This document shows positions 25,310 to 32,710 of a DNA stretch of 54,253 nt, in pieces. Position 1 is the first letter of the stretch. Every line of letters starts with the position of its first letter. The notes under the pieces were generated by a model. The model did no database searches and had not been told where the DNA came from. It saw nothing but the letters and a program-made list of their open reading frames with translations. Position numbers and translations under genes: made by a program. This DNA is from Methanomicrobiaceae archaeon (lineage in GTDB: Archaea; Halobacteriota; Methanomicrobia; Methanomicrobiales; Methanomicrobiaceae), in assembly GCA_029762625.1 (NCBI GenBank), contig JARVGI010000013.1, positions 1 through 54,253 of the forward strand, written 5' to 3'.

Positions 25310-25804
25310 ATGGTTGATATAAGCCGAATTCCGGTTGAGATCCGGTGGAGAATTGCGACGCGCATGGTGACGTTTCTTCCGCTCGCATACAACAGGGAAT
25401 TCAATGATTTTCTCGGGGAAAACTATGCGACGCTTGAGTACCCGATCTTTGAGGAAGCGGCGAAGGATATTCGTGCGATTGCCTCGGCGTTCCAGCTGCC
25501 CAACCACAACGCATACGGGCTTGCCCGGACTATGGACGTCATGTCAAGCATCTTTTTTGGTCCCGGATTCCAGGGGGAGACCCTTGAGGTATCGAATGAC
25601 AAAGCGTTGATACGGTTGACGACGTGCCCGCTCCTGAATCTTGCGGGGGAGATGGGCGTGAATGCAGAGCGTATTCATCAGGCCTGCTCCACCTGCTCGA
25701 GAGAGGCGGTCGAGTGCCTGAACCCGGAATACACGATCAACAGTTCGCGCTCGATGTGTCTGGGGGGATCGTTCTGTGAAATGACGATCGAGCGAAAGGT
25801 ATAG
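25310..25804 (+). CDS. L-2-amino-thiazoline-4-carboxylate hydrolase-like family protein
   Basis: A 164-residue protein. The ATG at 25310 follows GGAGGAGAG and starts MVDISRIPVEIRWR. The C-terminal half carries TTCPLLNLAGEMG, ACSTCSREAVECLNPEY and MCLGGSFCEM, a spaced-cysteine pattern that resembles the ATC_hydrolase family, whose bacterial member opens 2-aminothiazoline-4-carboxylate on the way to cysteine. The assignment rests on pattern memory, so the substrate is uncertain. A disrupted paralogue lies at 29087-29585, beyond the ECF transporter genes. No signal peptide is present. Confidence 0.55.
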   Translation: MVDISRIPVEIRWRIATRMVTFLPLAYNREFNDFLGENYATLEYPIFEEAAKDIRAIASAFQLPNHNAYGLARTMDVMSSIFFGPGFQGETLEVSNDKALIRLTTCPLLNLAGEMGVNAERIHQACSTCSREAVECLNPEYTINSSRSMCLGGSFCEMTIERKV

Positions 25805-26097
25805 GGTCTCCGGACCTCTTCTTTCCAAACGCCCTCCGCCATCCTGACCTGGGGGCGGGTGCACTGGACCATCGATGATCTGCCAACTTATTATATACTA
25901 TACTGGACACATATATACATTAATGTCTAACAATGAGATATGTAGACGGACATTCCAGTTGAATACGCCCCCTCCTCTTCTCCATACCATCCCGGTCTGC
26001 TGGCAGTGGCGATTGCACTGAATCTCCCGTGCGGCAGCCGCCGCATGATCCTGAACTGCCATCGAACAATCGAGATTTGTCAATATTTGCGATCATC
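25805..26097 (+). promoter_or_regulatory. promoter and leader before the ECF transporter genes
   Basis: An AT-rich core at 25888-25926 includes TTATATACTATA, ATATATA and the 10-bp palindrome ACATTAATGT (25917-25926). About 170 nt of leader follow before the ATG at 26098. No coding frame or riboswitch was recognised. Confidence 0.4.
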
Positions 26098-28122
26098 ATG
26101 AAATCCCAGGATATTCCTATCATTGGTATTCTCCTTGCAATCGGTGCGATCGTGAGGTACCTGTCGCTCATGATCCCGGGCCCCATCGTGTCCAATCTGG
26201 TCATTGCATTTTACTGTCTTGCAATCATCCTCGTGATACCGACGTTCAAAGAAACGCTCGGCATCGGGATCGTGGCAGGGATCATCTGTGCGATGGTCAG
26301 CCATTCCATATTCCCGCCAGGCAACCTGATCAGCGAACCGGTGGGCGCCCTCGTCTGTCTCCTGACCTATCTTCTCCTGAGAAACCATATCGCGGTTTCC
26401 CCGGGAATCGCAACCTTTCTCGGGACGCTTGCCAGCGGAAGCACATTCGTGGGCGTGGCAATGCTCATGATGGCGCCGGCGATTGCCTCAAGTTACGGGA
26501 CGATGGCCGCCTTCACCGCCACCATCGTCCCTATCGTCGTCCTCACCGCAGGTGCGAACGGCGTCATCGCCCAGATCCTCTTCATCCCTGCCTCACGTGC
26601 GCTCCAGCACATCAGGGCCGGGGATTCGGAGAGCTCTGGACACAGTCCACGTTCATCGGGAACCCCGATCGATGACGCCGAAGCCGTTCTCATGGCGAGG
26701 GACTTCTCCTATACCTACGAGGGTGAGAAGGAGCCGGCAGTGAGGCATATTGATGCAGCATTGCGATGCGGCGAGGTGCTTGTAATCACCGGACCGACTG
26801 CTGCCGGAAAAACCACACTGTGCCTGGCATTTGCGGGCGTGCTCCACCATGAATCGGGCGGCTCGATTTCCGGGGAGATGTATCTGCTCGGCAAAGAGTT
26901 CCGAGAGTTCAACGGAATCGGTGAGGTGAGCCGGTCTATCGGGATGATGTTTGATGATGCCGACGCCCAGCTCATCTTCACCTCTGTCGAGGAGGAGATG
27001 CGGTCCGGACTGGAGAACCGCGGGCTTGACCCCGCGACGATCGAGACGAGGATCTCTTCGGTCATGGAACGGTGCGGGATTGGCGATCTACGCCTGAGAG
27101 CCCCTCATACGCTCTCCGGCGGTCAGAAGCAGCGTGTCGCGCTTGCGGTGACACTCGCCCTCGACCCGGACGTCCTCATCCTCGATGAGTCCATGTCGGA
27201 GCTTGACGGGGCAGCGCGGGAAAGGGTCATCTCCCTGCTCGGGGAACTGAAATCCAGCGGCAAGACCATCATTGTGGTGGATCACAGCATCGAGGATCTC
27301 TGCACCATTGCTGACCAGGTGATCGTCATGGACCACGGCGGTATCACGCATCGGGGCACCCCGGAAGAGGTAAGCCGGTCCATCCCGTCAAAGATGGGGG
27401 AAACAGCCCGCGAACAGTTACTTCCTGCCCCTGCCACGGCCGGTACACCCGTTCTCTCGGTGCAGGATCTTTGCCAGTATTACGGGTCGATGTGCGCGCT
27501 CGATGCAGTGAGTTTTGATATCTATCCCGGTGAGTTCGTGGCAATCGTGGGAGAAAATGGTTCAGGAAAGACGACGCTGGTCAAGCACTTCAACGGGCTT
27601 CTCCGCCCCCAATCCGGGTCGGTAACCGTGAGCGGTCGGAATGCCACTGTCGCGCCGGTGACCGATCTGGTCTCCCATGTGGGTCTTGTGTTCCAGAATC
27701 CGGATACGATGCTCTTTGAAAATTCCGTCGCAGACGAGGTGGCGTTCGGGGTCATGAATACGGGAATCGAGGACGCGTCGGGCCGCATCGCACAGGCGCT
27801 TGCGCTCGTGGAACTTGCCGATAAGGGAGCGGTCTATCCGCGCCACCTGAGCAGGGGTGAGCGCCAGCGTCTTGCGGTTGCATGCGTGCTCGCGATGCAG
27901 CCGGAGATGATCATTCTCGACGAACCGACAACCGGTCTCGACGATGGTGAATCTGGCCGCATGATGGCCCTGATGAAGGATTTGCAGCAGCGGGGACATA
28001 CCATAGTGATGGTGACACACAACATGCAGATCGTGGAAGCATATGCCGAGCGGATCATCAGGATGCAGGGAGGAAAGATTGTCAATGACAGTCGGGTGAG
28101 GCGAGAGGGGGCGTGCGCATGA
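26098..28122 (+). CDS. ECF-type transporter: membrane S-like domain fused to two ABC ATPase domains
   Basis: A 674-residue fusion protein; the ATG at 26098 starts MKSQDIPIIGILLAIG. Residues 1-170 contain five or six membrane spans resembling an ECF S component, the vitamin- or metabolite-binding subunit. The first ATPase has Walker A GPTAAGKTT at 232-240, signature LSGGQKQR and Walker B LILDES. The second has GENGSGKTT, a variant signature LSRGERQR and ILDEPTTGLD. S, A and A' components are usually separate genes. The EcfT gene overlaps its stop by 4 bp, giving a complete importer. The substrate is unknown; flanking ATC-hydrolase-like genes hint at a small sulfur or amino acid derivative. Confidence 0.8.
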   Translation: MKSQDIPIIGILLAIGAIVRYLSLMIPGPIVSNLVIAFYCLAIILVIPTFKETLGIGIVAGIICAMVSHSIFPPGNLISEPVGALVCLLTYLLLRNHIAVSPGIATFLGTLASGSTFVGVAMLMMAPAIASSYGTMAAFTATIVPIVVLTAGANGVIAQILFIPASRALQHIRAGDSESSGHSPRSSGTPIDDAEAVLMARDFSYTYEGEKEPAVRHIDAALRCGEVLVITGPTAAGKTTLCLAFAGVLHHESGGSISGEMYLLGKEFREFNGIGEVSRSIGMMFDDADAQLIFTSVEEEMRSGLENRGLDPATIETRISSVMERCGIGDLRLRAPHTLSGGQKQRVALAVTLALDPDVLILDESMSELDGAARERVISLLGELKSSGKTIIVVDHSIEDLCTIADQVIVMDHGGITHRGTPEEVSRSIPSKMGETAREQLLPAPATAGTPVLSVQDLCQYYGSMCALDAVSFDIYPGEFVAIVGENGSGKTTLVKHFNGLLRPQSGSVTVSGRNATVAPVTDLVSHVGLVFQNPDTMLFENSVADEVAFGVMNTGIEDASGRIAQALALVELADKGAVYPRHLSRGERQRLAVACVLAMQPEMIILDEPTTGLDDGESGRMMALMKDLQQRGHTIVMVTHNMQIVEAYAERIIRMQGGKIVNDSRVRREGACA

Positions 28123-28808
28123 GTGAAATTATGAGTTACGTCCCTGCGGAGAGTTTCCTCCATCGTTTGCCCGTGCTCCTGAAAATTGCTGCAATTGTCG
28201 GTGTCGTCGCTGCCAGCGTGCTCACGCACAGCGTGGCGGTGCTGGGAGCGATGGTCCTTCTCATCGGCATTGCCGCAGGCGCTGCCGGATTGCACCGTGA
28301 CCTGGTCCGGCAGATACCCCTCCTTCTCTTTTTAGGCGTGGCGCTCCTCCTTCTCACGGTGGTGACGATGCAGAGCGGGGAGACGCTCTTCCATCTCATC
28401 CCATACGGCATCGTGTCATCGGCGGGAGCGATCCCCGTCACGTCGGGAGCGGTGAATTTCGCTGCGGTGCTCTCGCTGCGATTCTTTGCCATGCTCTTCG
28501 TCTTCCAGCTGCTCATCATGTCCACGAGGCCGACCGAACTCACCAATGCGTTGATGACGCTGCGGATGCCCATCGATTATGTGCTGATGTTCGTCATTGC
28601 CCTGCGGTTCATCCCCAGCCTCCAGCTCGAGGGACAGCGTATCCATGAAGCACAGCTGGCCCGCGGGTATAATCCGGGGAAGGGAATGCTTGGAAAAATA
28701 AGGAGTCTGCGGCCTCTCCTGGTTCCCCTCGTCTCCAATTCGCTCTCGAAAACCCGGGTGCTCGGGCTGACTATTGATATGCGGGGATACAGAACCCGGG
28801 TGCGCTGA
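28119..28808 (+). CDS. ecfT: ECF transporter transmembrane T component
   Basis: A 229-residue membrane protein with about five or six spans. The two T-component coupling motifs are present: EAQLARGYNP near residue 185 and TIDMRGYRTR at the C-terminus, matching the paired Ala-Arg-Gly elements that dock onto the two ATPases. I chose ATG 28119, which overlaps the preceding stop as ATGA; a GTG two codons upstream is possible. Together with the fused S-A-A' protein it completes one importer from only two genes. Confidence 0.85.
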   Translation: MSEIMSYVPAESFLHRLPVLLKIAAIVGVVAASVLTHSVAVLGAMVLLIGIAAGAAGLHRDLVRQIPLLLFLGVALLLLTVVTMQSGETLFHLIPYGIVSSAGAIPVTSGAVNFAAVLSLRFFAMLFVFQLLIMSTRPTELTNALMTLRMPIDYVLMFVIALRFIPSLQLEGQRIHEAQLARGYNPGKGMLGKIRSLRPLLVPLVSNSLSKTRVLGLTIDMRGYRTRVR

Positions 28809-28923
28809 GCCCGCCACCCTGTGCCCGCGTTCATTGGATGGTCCATTCTTCACCCCCGATATTGTAAGAAACCACCGCGATGTTGCCATCCATTCACGGC
28901 CTCAGGCCCCGACATCCGACCCG

Positions 28924-28939
28924 CACTCATATATGAGTG
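28924..28939. promoter_or_regulatory. 16-bp perfect palindrome containing a TATA core
   Basis: CACTCATATATGAGTG is a perfect inverted repeat in the gap between ecfT and the disrupted ATC-hydrolase-like gene. Its centre, CATATATG, could act as a TATA element, so it may combine promoter and operator. Confidence 0.4.
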
Positions 28940-29086
28940 AGTGAATATCTCTGGTGCCCTGCCAGACCGGGTGCTGCATATCTCTCATGCAAAGACGAAA
29001 ATTCCGTGCTACACGCGTGGTCTGCTACGATGCATGAGCAGCCTTGCACGCATCCGCTGGTGTGGGAATCCATGGGGTTGTGTGCA

Positions 29087-29585
29087 ATGGATCCCGGTGA
29101 CGCGATACCCATCGAGATGTGCTGGCGCTTCGTAACGCGTACCCTTACCGATTTGCCCCAATCTCTACGAAAGGGCGATCAGGGATGCGGCGGGAGAGGA
29201 GTATACCGCGAAAATGGGTGATATCTTTCGGGAACTGGCACGGGATCTGATGCCGGTTGCTTCGGCATTCTGCCTGCCCACAGGAAATGCACCTGATCTG
29301 GGCATGACGGTTGATCTGCTGTCTTCAGTTCTGTTTGGTCCCGTGTTTGAAGGCGAGCCGCTCGAGGCGACCGACGAAAGGGCGGTGTTTCGCCGTGTTG
29401 ACTGCCCATTCGTTGCACTAGCCCGGGAACGGGGGTTTAATCCCGGGCGTACATATTTTGTGTGTACCGCATTCAAGACCGCACTCGTTGAAGGTCGCAA
29501 CGAAGAATACCGGTCATCGGTGCCCCGGGCTTGCTGCTTCTGAGACACCGTCTGCGAAATGGTTATGGGACGAAAGGAAGAGTAG
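29087..29585 (+). pseudogene. disrupted paralogue of the ATC-hydrolase-like gene (one frameshift, one in-frame TGA)
   Basis: Reading from ATG 29087 gives MDPGDAIPIEMCWRFVTRT, parallel to MVDISRIPVEIRWRIATRM of the intact copy at 25310. At the CCCC run near 29153-29156 the frame shifts: one C fewer would join it to NLYERAIRDAAGEEY and MGDIFRELARDLM. The second part aligns well (LPTGNAP, LLSSVLFGP, VDCPFVALARERG) until TGA at 29541-29543. Reading through that stop restores the family's C-terminal cysteine: CF-stop-DTVCEM has the same spacing as CLGGSFCEM in the intact copy, then TAG at 29583. Two separate lesions favour a decaying gene, though the C-run could also be a sequencing error. Confidence 0.7.
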
Positions 29586-29666
29586 CCCCGATGAACCTCC
29601 GCGGGTGGTGGATATCGGGGTGTGTCTGGATCCCGGTCCCCCCGCGTGCCGGGGAGAAGCACCCTG

Positions 29667-30995
29667 TCAGGTTGCCTCTTCCAGTGCGGCGAATATACCC
29701 CTGAAAAATGAAACCAGTGCCGATTGGACTTCGAGCAGGATCCCCGATGTATCGGACTGCCCTGCGACCGGCGGAAGATCTACACTGGCATTTCCCCCGG
29801 CCCCCCGGTCGACGATTTTTGATTCGTTGACAGGCGGCTCAGGCGCCCGGGTGGGTGTAGGGACGGGTGCCGGCGTGGTGGTGGGCGGCATGGCGGGGGT
29901 GGCATTCTCCTCGTCTGCCGCTGTCGCCTCGCGTTCGAGGGTGAATCCGTATATGTTGTGCGCATCGGCAGCCACGCCAAAATTTTCCTCTTCATTCAGG
30001 AGCACAAATCTGGCAGGCTCACTGGTCTCGATCTCCCTGTACAGGTTTCCTTCCTTATCAAACACAAACACCTTCTTTTCGAGTGATGCGGCGCCAATGT
30101 AGTTGCCTGAAGGCGTGATGTCGATATCATTTATCCAGAATTCACACTGATGTTTCCAGATCTCCCGGCCATCGCTATCGAGAAGGTAGACAAAATTGTT
30201 GGTATGATGCTGGGTTGCATCCCTTGTACCAATCGCGATCAGGAATTTTTCGTCCTCCACGTTTGACACATCCATGGAGAGCACTTCTCCCTCTATCCTG
30301 CTTTGCCAGCGCTCTTTGCGCTCTCCGGTCTCACCATGGAGGGCATCTATCTCGTAAATCCTGTTGCCCGCCCCGTAGATCACGAATGCACCGTCCGGCG
30401 TCATCACGGCCTCCTCGCCGCGCGCGGTGTGTTCCCAGCGTCTGCTTCCCGACCTCGCATTGTAGCATTGAAGCCCGTTCTCCTCAACGGCGATGATGCG
30501 TCCGGTATTGCCGTTCATGAGTACGCGGGAAGGCTGTTCCATGCGATCGATCCTCATCTCAAGTGATTCATCGCCATCCTTGGCATACACACGGCAATTG
30601 GATCCGAGCACAAAGTATTCTGTGCCGTCATCCGACATCCATACAATATCCGTGATCCCGACATCCTCGGTGATCTCTTCTCTCCCGGTCAGTTCCCCCT
30701 CCAGATCGATGAAGTGGAGGAAATTATTGCGCAGGCCGACAACGATCGTTCCATCCCTGATAAACCGCAGGTCATCACCCGAATGTTCACGCCACACCAG
30801 TGACCCGTCCCTGTCCATGCAGTAGATGCGTTCTCCGCCTGCAACGATATACGAGGCATCGGGGGAGAGTTCGAGGCAGCTGATGTCATGCTGGGTGCGG
30901 TACTTCCAGAGTGCGTCATCCGCATGCACCCCGGCAATGAGGGATAGAAGGAGAATCATGATGGTCAGAGCGTATTTCAAGGGGGTCATAGGCAT
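29667..30995 (-). CDS. secreted WD40/PQQ-like beta-propeller protein
   Basis: A 442-residue protein starting at ATG 30995 (ATG 30989 is also possible; upstream TTG codons are less likely). A signal peptide covers about residues 1-25, ending near GVHADD. It is followed by about seven blade-like repeats with DISCLELSPDASYIVAGG, IYCMDRDGSLVWR, VYAKDGDESLEM and VFVFDKEGNLYREIE, as in PQQ/WD40-type propellers of archaeal surface proteins. A Pro/Thr-rich linker and a short hydrophobic C-terminal segment, possibly a membrane anchor, finish the protein. No catalytic residues are apparent. It is monocistronic, with a TATA box and inverted repeat upstream. Confidence 0.75.
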   Translation of the reverse strand: MPMTPLKYALTIMILLLSLIAGVHADDALWKYRTQHDISCLELSPDASYIVAGGERIYCMDRDGSLVWREHSGDDLRFIRDGTIVVGLRNNFLHFIDLEGELTGREEITEDVGITDIVWMSDDGTEYFVLGSNCRVYAKDGDESLEMRIDRMEQPSRVLMNGNTGRIIAVEENGLQCYNARSGSRRWEHTARGEEAVMTPDGAFVIYGAGNRIYEIDALHGETGERKERWQSRIEGEVLSMDVSNVEDEKFLIAIGTRDATQHHTNNFVYLLDSDGREIWKHQCEFWINDIDITPSGNYIGAASLEKKVFVFDKEGNLYREIETSEPARFVLLNEEENFGVAADAHNIYGFTLEREATAADEENATPAMPPTTTPAPVPTPTRAPEPPVNESKIVDRGAGGNASVDLPPVAGQSDTSGILLEVQSALVSFFRGIFAALEEAT

Positions 30996-31000
30996 CAACA

Positions 31001-31045
31001 ATTATTTTTATACTAAAATATAACAATAAATATTTTATTGCTCCG
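31001..31045 (-). promoter_or_regulatory. promoter of the propeller gene with inverted repeat
   Basis: On the minus strand TTATATTTTAGTATAAAAAT forms a TATA region just upstream of the gene. Immediately before it lies CAATAAA (31024-31030), TAT, TTTATTG (31034-31040), a perfect 7-bp inverted repeat well placed for a regulator. Confidence 0.4.
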
Positions 31046-31140
31046 GCATCGCGACGCGCATGGGGTGAGCCCGGGCCATATTTTCCCCGGGGGGGCGTGC
31101 TATCAAAGGGATTATAGTCCGCCGTTTCAACTTATGGGTG

Positions 31141-31584
31141 ATGGACATCAATTTCTGCCGCTACTATACCGGTGATGGATACCCCCCTTCGAACCGGTTC
31201 TGCAGGGCCTGTCCAGAGGCATGGCGGGGGTGCGATGCCCTCTGGGAAACGGTGCTATCACTTGCTCGTTCGAACGGCGATACCCCCCTTCCCCTGCCGG
31301 GCACCCGAGCACTACTCTTCCCCCATCCATCCTCATCCGAATTTGTCAGGCTGAAGGTGAATGCGGAGTGGAACCTGCCCCGGGAAGATTTATTCCACTT
31401 TATCGCCACCGGGCATGCGGGGATGGGACGGAAAGACGAACGCCACAACCCCGGCAGTTCTCCGAGTATGACACGGCAGGTGCCGTATGTGGGAGCAATT
31501 GTGGCGCTGCTGGGAGGGTCGCAGTGGGACGCGATTGCCGCTGTTAGAAGGGTTCAGGGAAGAGGTGTCCCTGATCGGGATTAA
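31141..31584 (+). CDS. small protein with N-terminal cysteine cluster, unknown function
   Basis: A 147-residue protein starting at ATG 31141, with a GTG codon directly before it. Cysteines at 6, 21, 24 and 31 give the spacing C-x14-C-x2-C-x6-C, which could bind zinc or an iron-sulfur cluster. The rest has no recognised motif and includes a segment rich in Gly, Ser and Arg. No signal peptide is visible. Codon use looks like the neighbours, but no homologue is recognised, so it is a tentative gene. It stands alone, divergent from the propeller gene. Confidence 0.45.
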   Translation: MDINFCRYYTGDGYPPSNRFCRACPEAWRGCDALWETVLSLARSNGDTPLPLPGTRALLFPHPSSSEFVRLKVNAEWNLPREDLFHFIATGHAGMGRKDERHNPGSSPSMTRQVPYVGAIVALLGGSQWDAIAAVRRVQGRGVPDRD

Positions 31585-31751
31585 TCTCGGTGCTGAATAG
31601 TGGTTTTAATGGTTCTTCCATAATCCGGGCGGCCCCCACGATACCCGATTGACAAGGATAAGAAGGGAAATAGTCGATTACGTGTTGTTTGATTCCATTA
31701 TTTTGGTGATCCGGGCAGATTTTTATTGCTTGGGGAAAAGGCAGCGAAGAA

Positions 31752-31876
31752 AATATAACTGATAAATATATATATTATATTATATAATATGCGCGTTGTT
31801 CCATGATTACTCTGCAAAAATTACTGTGTGCAGTATATCGGGAAAACAGATGAAAAATTTCACCAGAGGTGATACA
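31752..31876 (+). promoter_or_regulatory. very AT-rich promoter and leader of the GYWKNH protein gene
   Basis: About 40 bp at 31752-31790 consist almost only of A and T (for example AATATATATATTATATTATA) and hold several TATA-like elements. About 85 nt of leader follow, ending in GAGGTGATACA just before the ATG at 31877. Confidence 0.45.
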
Positions 31877-32317
31877 ATGAAACTATGGATCATATCAGGT
31901 CTGGCACTCATCGCGGTGCTGGTCCTTGTCATGCCGGCGTGTGCCTGTGAATTCCCTGACAAGCCGTTGACACAGGGCTACTGGAAAAATCACCCCGGAG
32001 ACTGGCCTTATTTAGATGAATGGGACTATGACAATTTCTTCCTGAGTGGTGACTGTTACCTGGGTGTGTTGAAAAACCCGACAAAGGGCAATGCGTACTA
32101 CATCCTCGCTCACCAGTTCATCGCTGCCCGTCTCAACGGAGCTCCGTGGACAAGTTCCGATTCAGTGAACACGGCGTGGAAGGAAGAAGCACTTCCGCTG
32201 TTCTGCACGTATACCCCAAAGCAAGTTGCCGCGATGAAAGGAAACGATCCCGTGCGACAGGAGTTTATCTCGCTCGCGGAACTGTTCGACAAGTACAACA
32301 ACGGGTATTATTCATAA
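31877..32317 (+). CDS. secreted protein with TQGYWKNH domain
   Basis: A 146-residue exported protein. The ATG at 31877 follows GAGGTGAT and begins MKLWIISGLALIAVLVLV, a signal peptide ending near PACACEF. The mature part starts with TQGYWKNHPGDWP and continues with YYILAHQFIAARLNGAPW, a small domain seen in many bacterial surface and biofilm-associated proteins, where it usually sits in larger, multi-domain chains. Here it is alone. Several cysteines are retained and could form disulfides. The ligand and role are unknown. It is transcribed from its own AT-rich promoter and is followed by the tRNA-Val gene on the opposite strand. Confidence 0.7.
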   Translation: MKLWIISGLALIAVLVLVMPACACEFPDKPLTQGYWKNHPGDWPYLDEWDYDNFFLSGDCYLGVLKNPTKGNAYYILAHQFIAARLNGAPWTSSDSVNTAWKEEALPLFCTYTPKQVAAMKGNDPVRQEFISLAELFDKYNNGYYS

Positions 32318-32451
32318 ATCTCCGGGGATCCATTCCCTTCCGCTTTTTGTGCTTCAGCTGTGAAGCAACAGGCACCATACTTCCGGCAGTATAGGAGAGG
32401 AGAACGAACAGTGGAATGCCTGAAGAGCAGATAAAAATTTCGAAAGAATAG

Positions 32452-32525
32452 TGGGCTCGTTGAGATTCGAACTCAAGACCTCCGCCGTGTCAAGGCGACG
32501 TCATAACCAGCTAGACCACGAGCCC
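32452..32525 (-). tRNA. tRNA-Val (anticodon GAC)
   Basis: Read on the minus strand, GGGCTCG at the 5' end pairs with CGAGCCC. The anticodon arm is TCGCC, TTGACAC loop, GGCGG, giving anticodon GAC for valine. The T arm TTGAG, TTCGAAT, CTCAA is standard. The discriminator base is A and CCA is not encoded. There is no intron. Confidence 0.95.
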
Positions 32526-32564
32526 ATCGGATGCGCTTTGGTGCTCTACTATATGAGACGCCGA

Positions 32565-32574
32565 TCTATAAAAG
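32565..32574 (-). promoter_or_regulatory. TATA box of tRNA-Val
   Basis: CTTTTATAGA on the minus strand lies about 40 bp upstream of the tRNA 5' end, a normal position for an archaeal tRNA promoter with a short 5' leader. Confidence 0.6.
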
Positions 32575-32710
32575 AATTCCCTTTTCAATGCCGATAACAA
32601 GCCAGATTGCGTGCAAATGCGCTGATTCTGCAGCAACCTGCTCTCGGTTCGAGCAGGATGCTGCGGGCGGAGTGTCGCAAAAAAAGTGGAAATATCCTGT
32701 CCTGAATATT

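Noticed and set aside
29541-29543. In-frame TGA as a selenocysteine codon
   Set aside because: The aligned residue in the intact copy is Gly rather than Cys, no SECIS-like structure was recognised, and a frameshift upstream already breaks the gene. Selenocysteine is also not expected in Methanomicrobiales.
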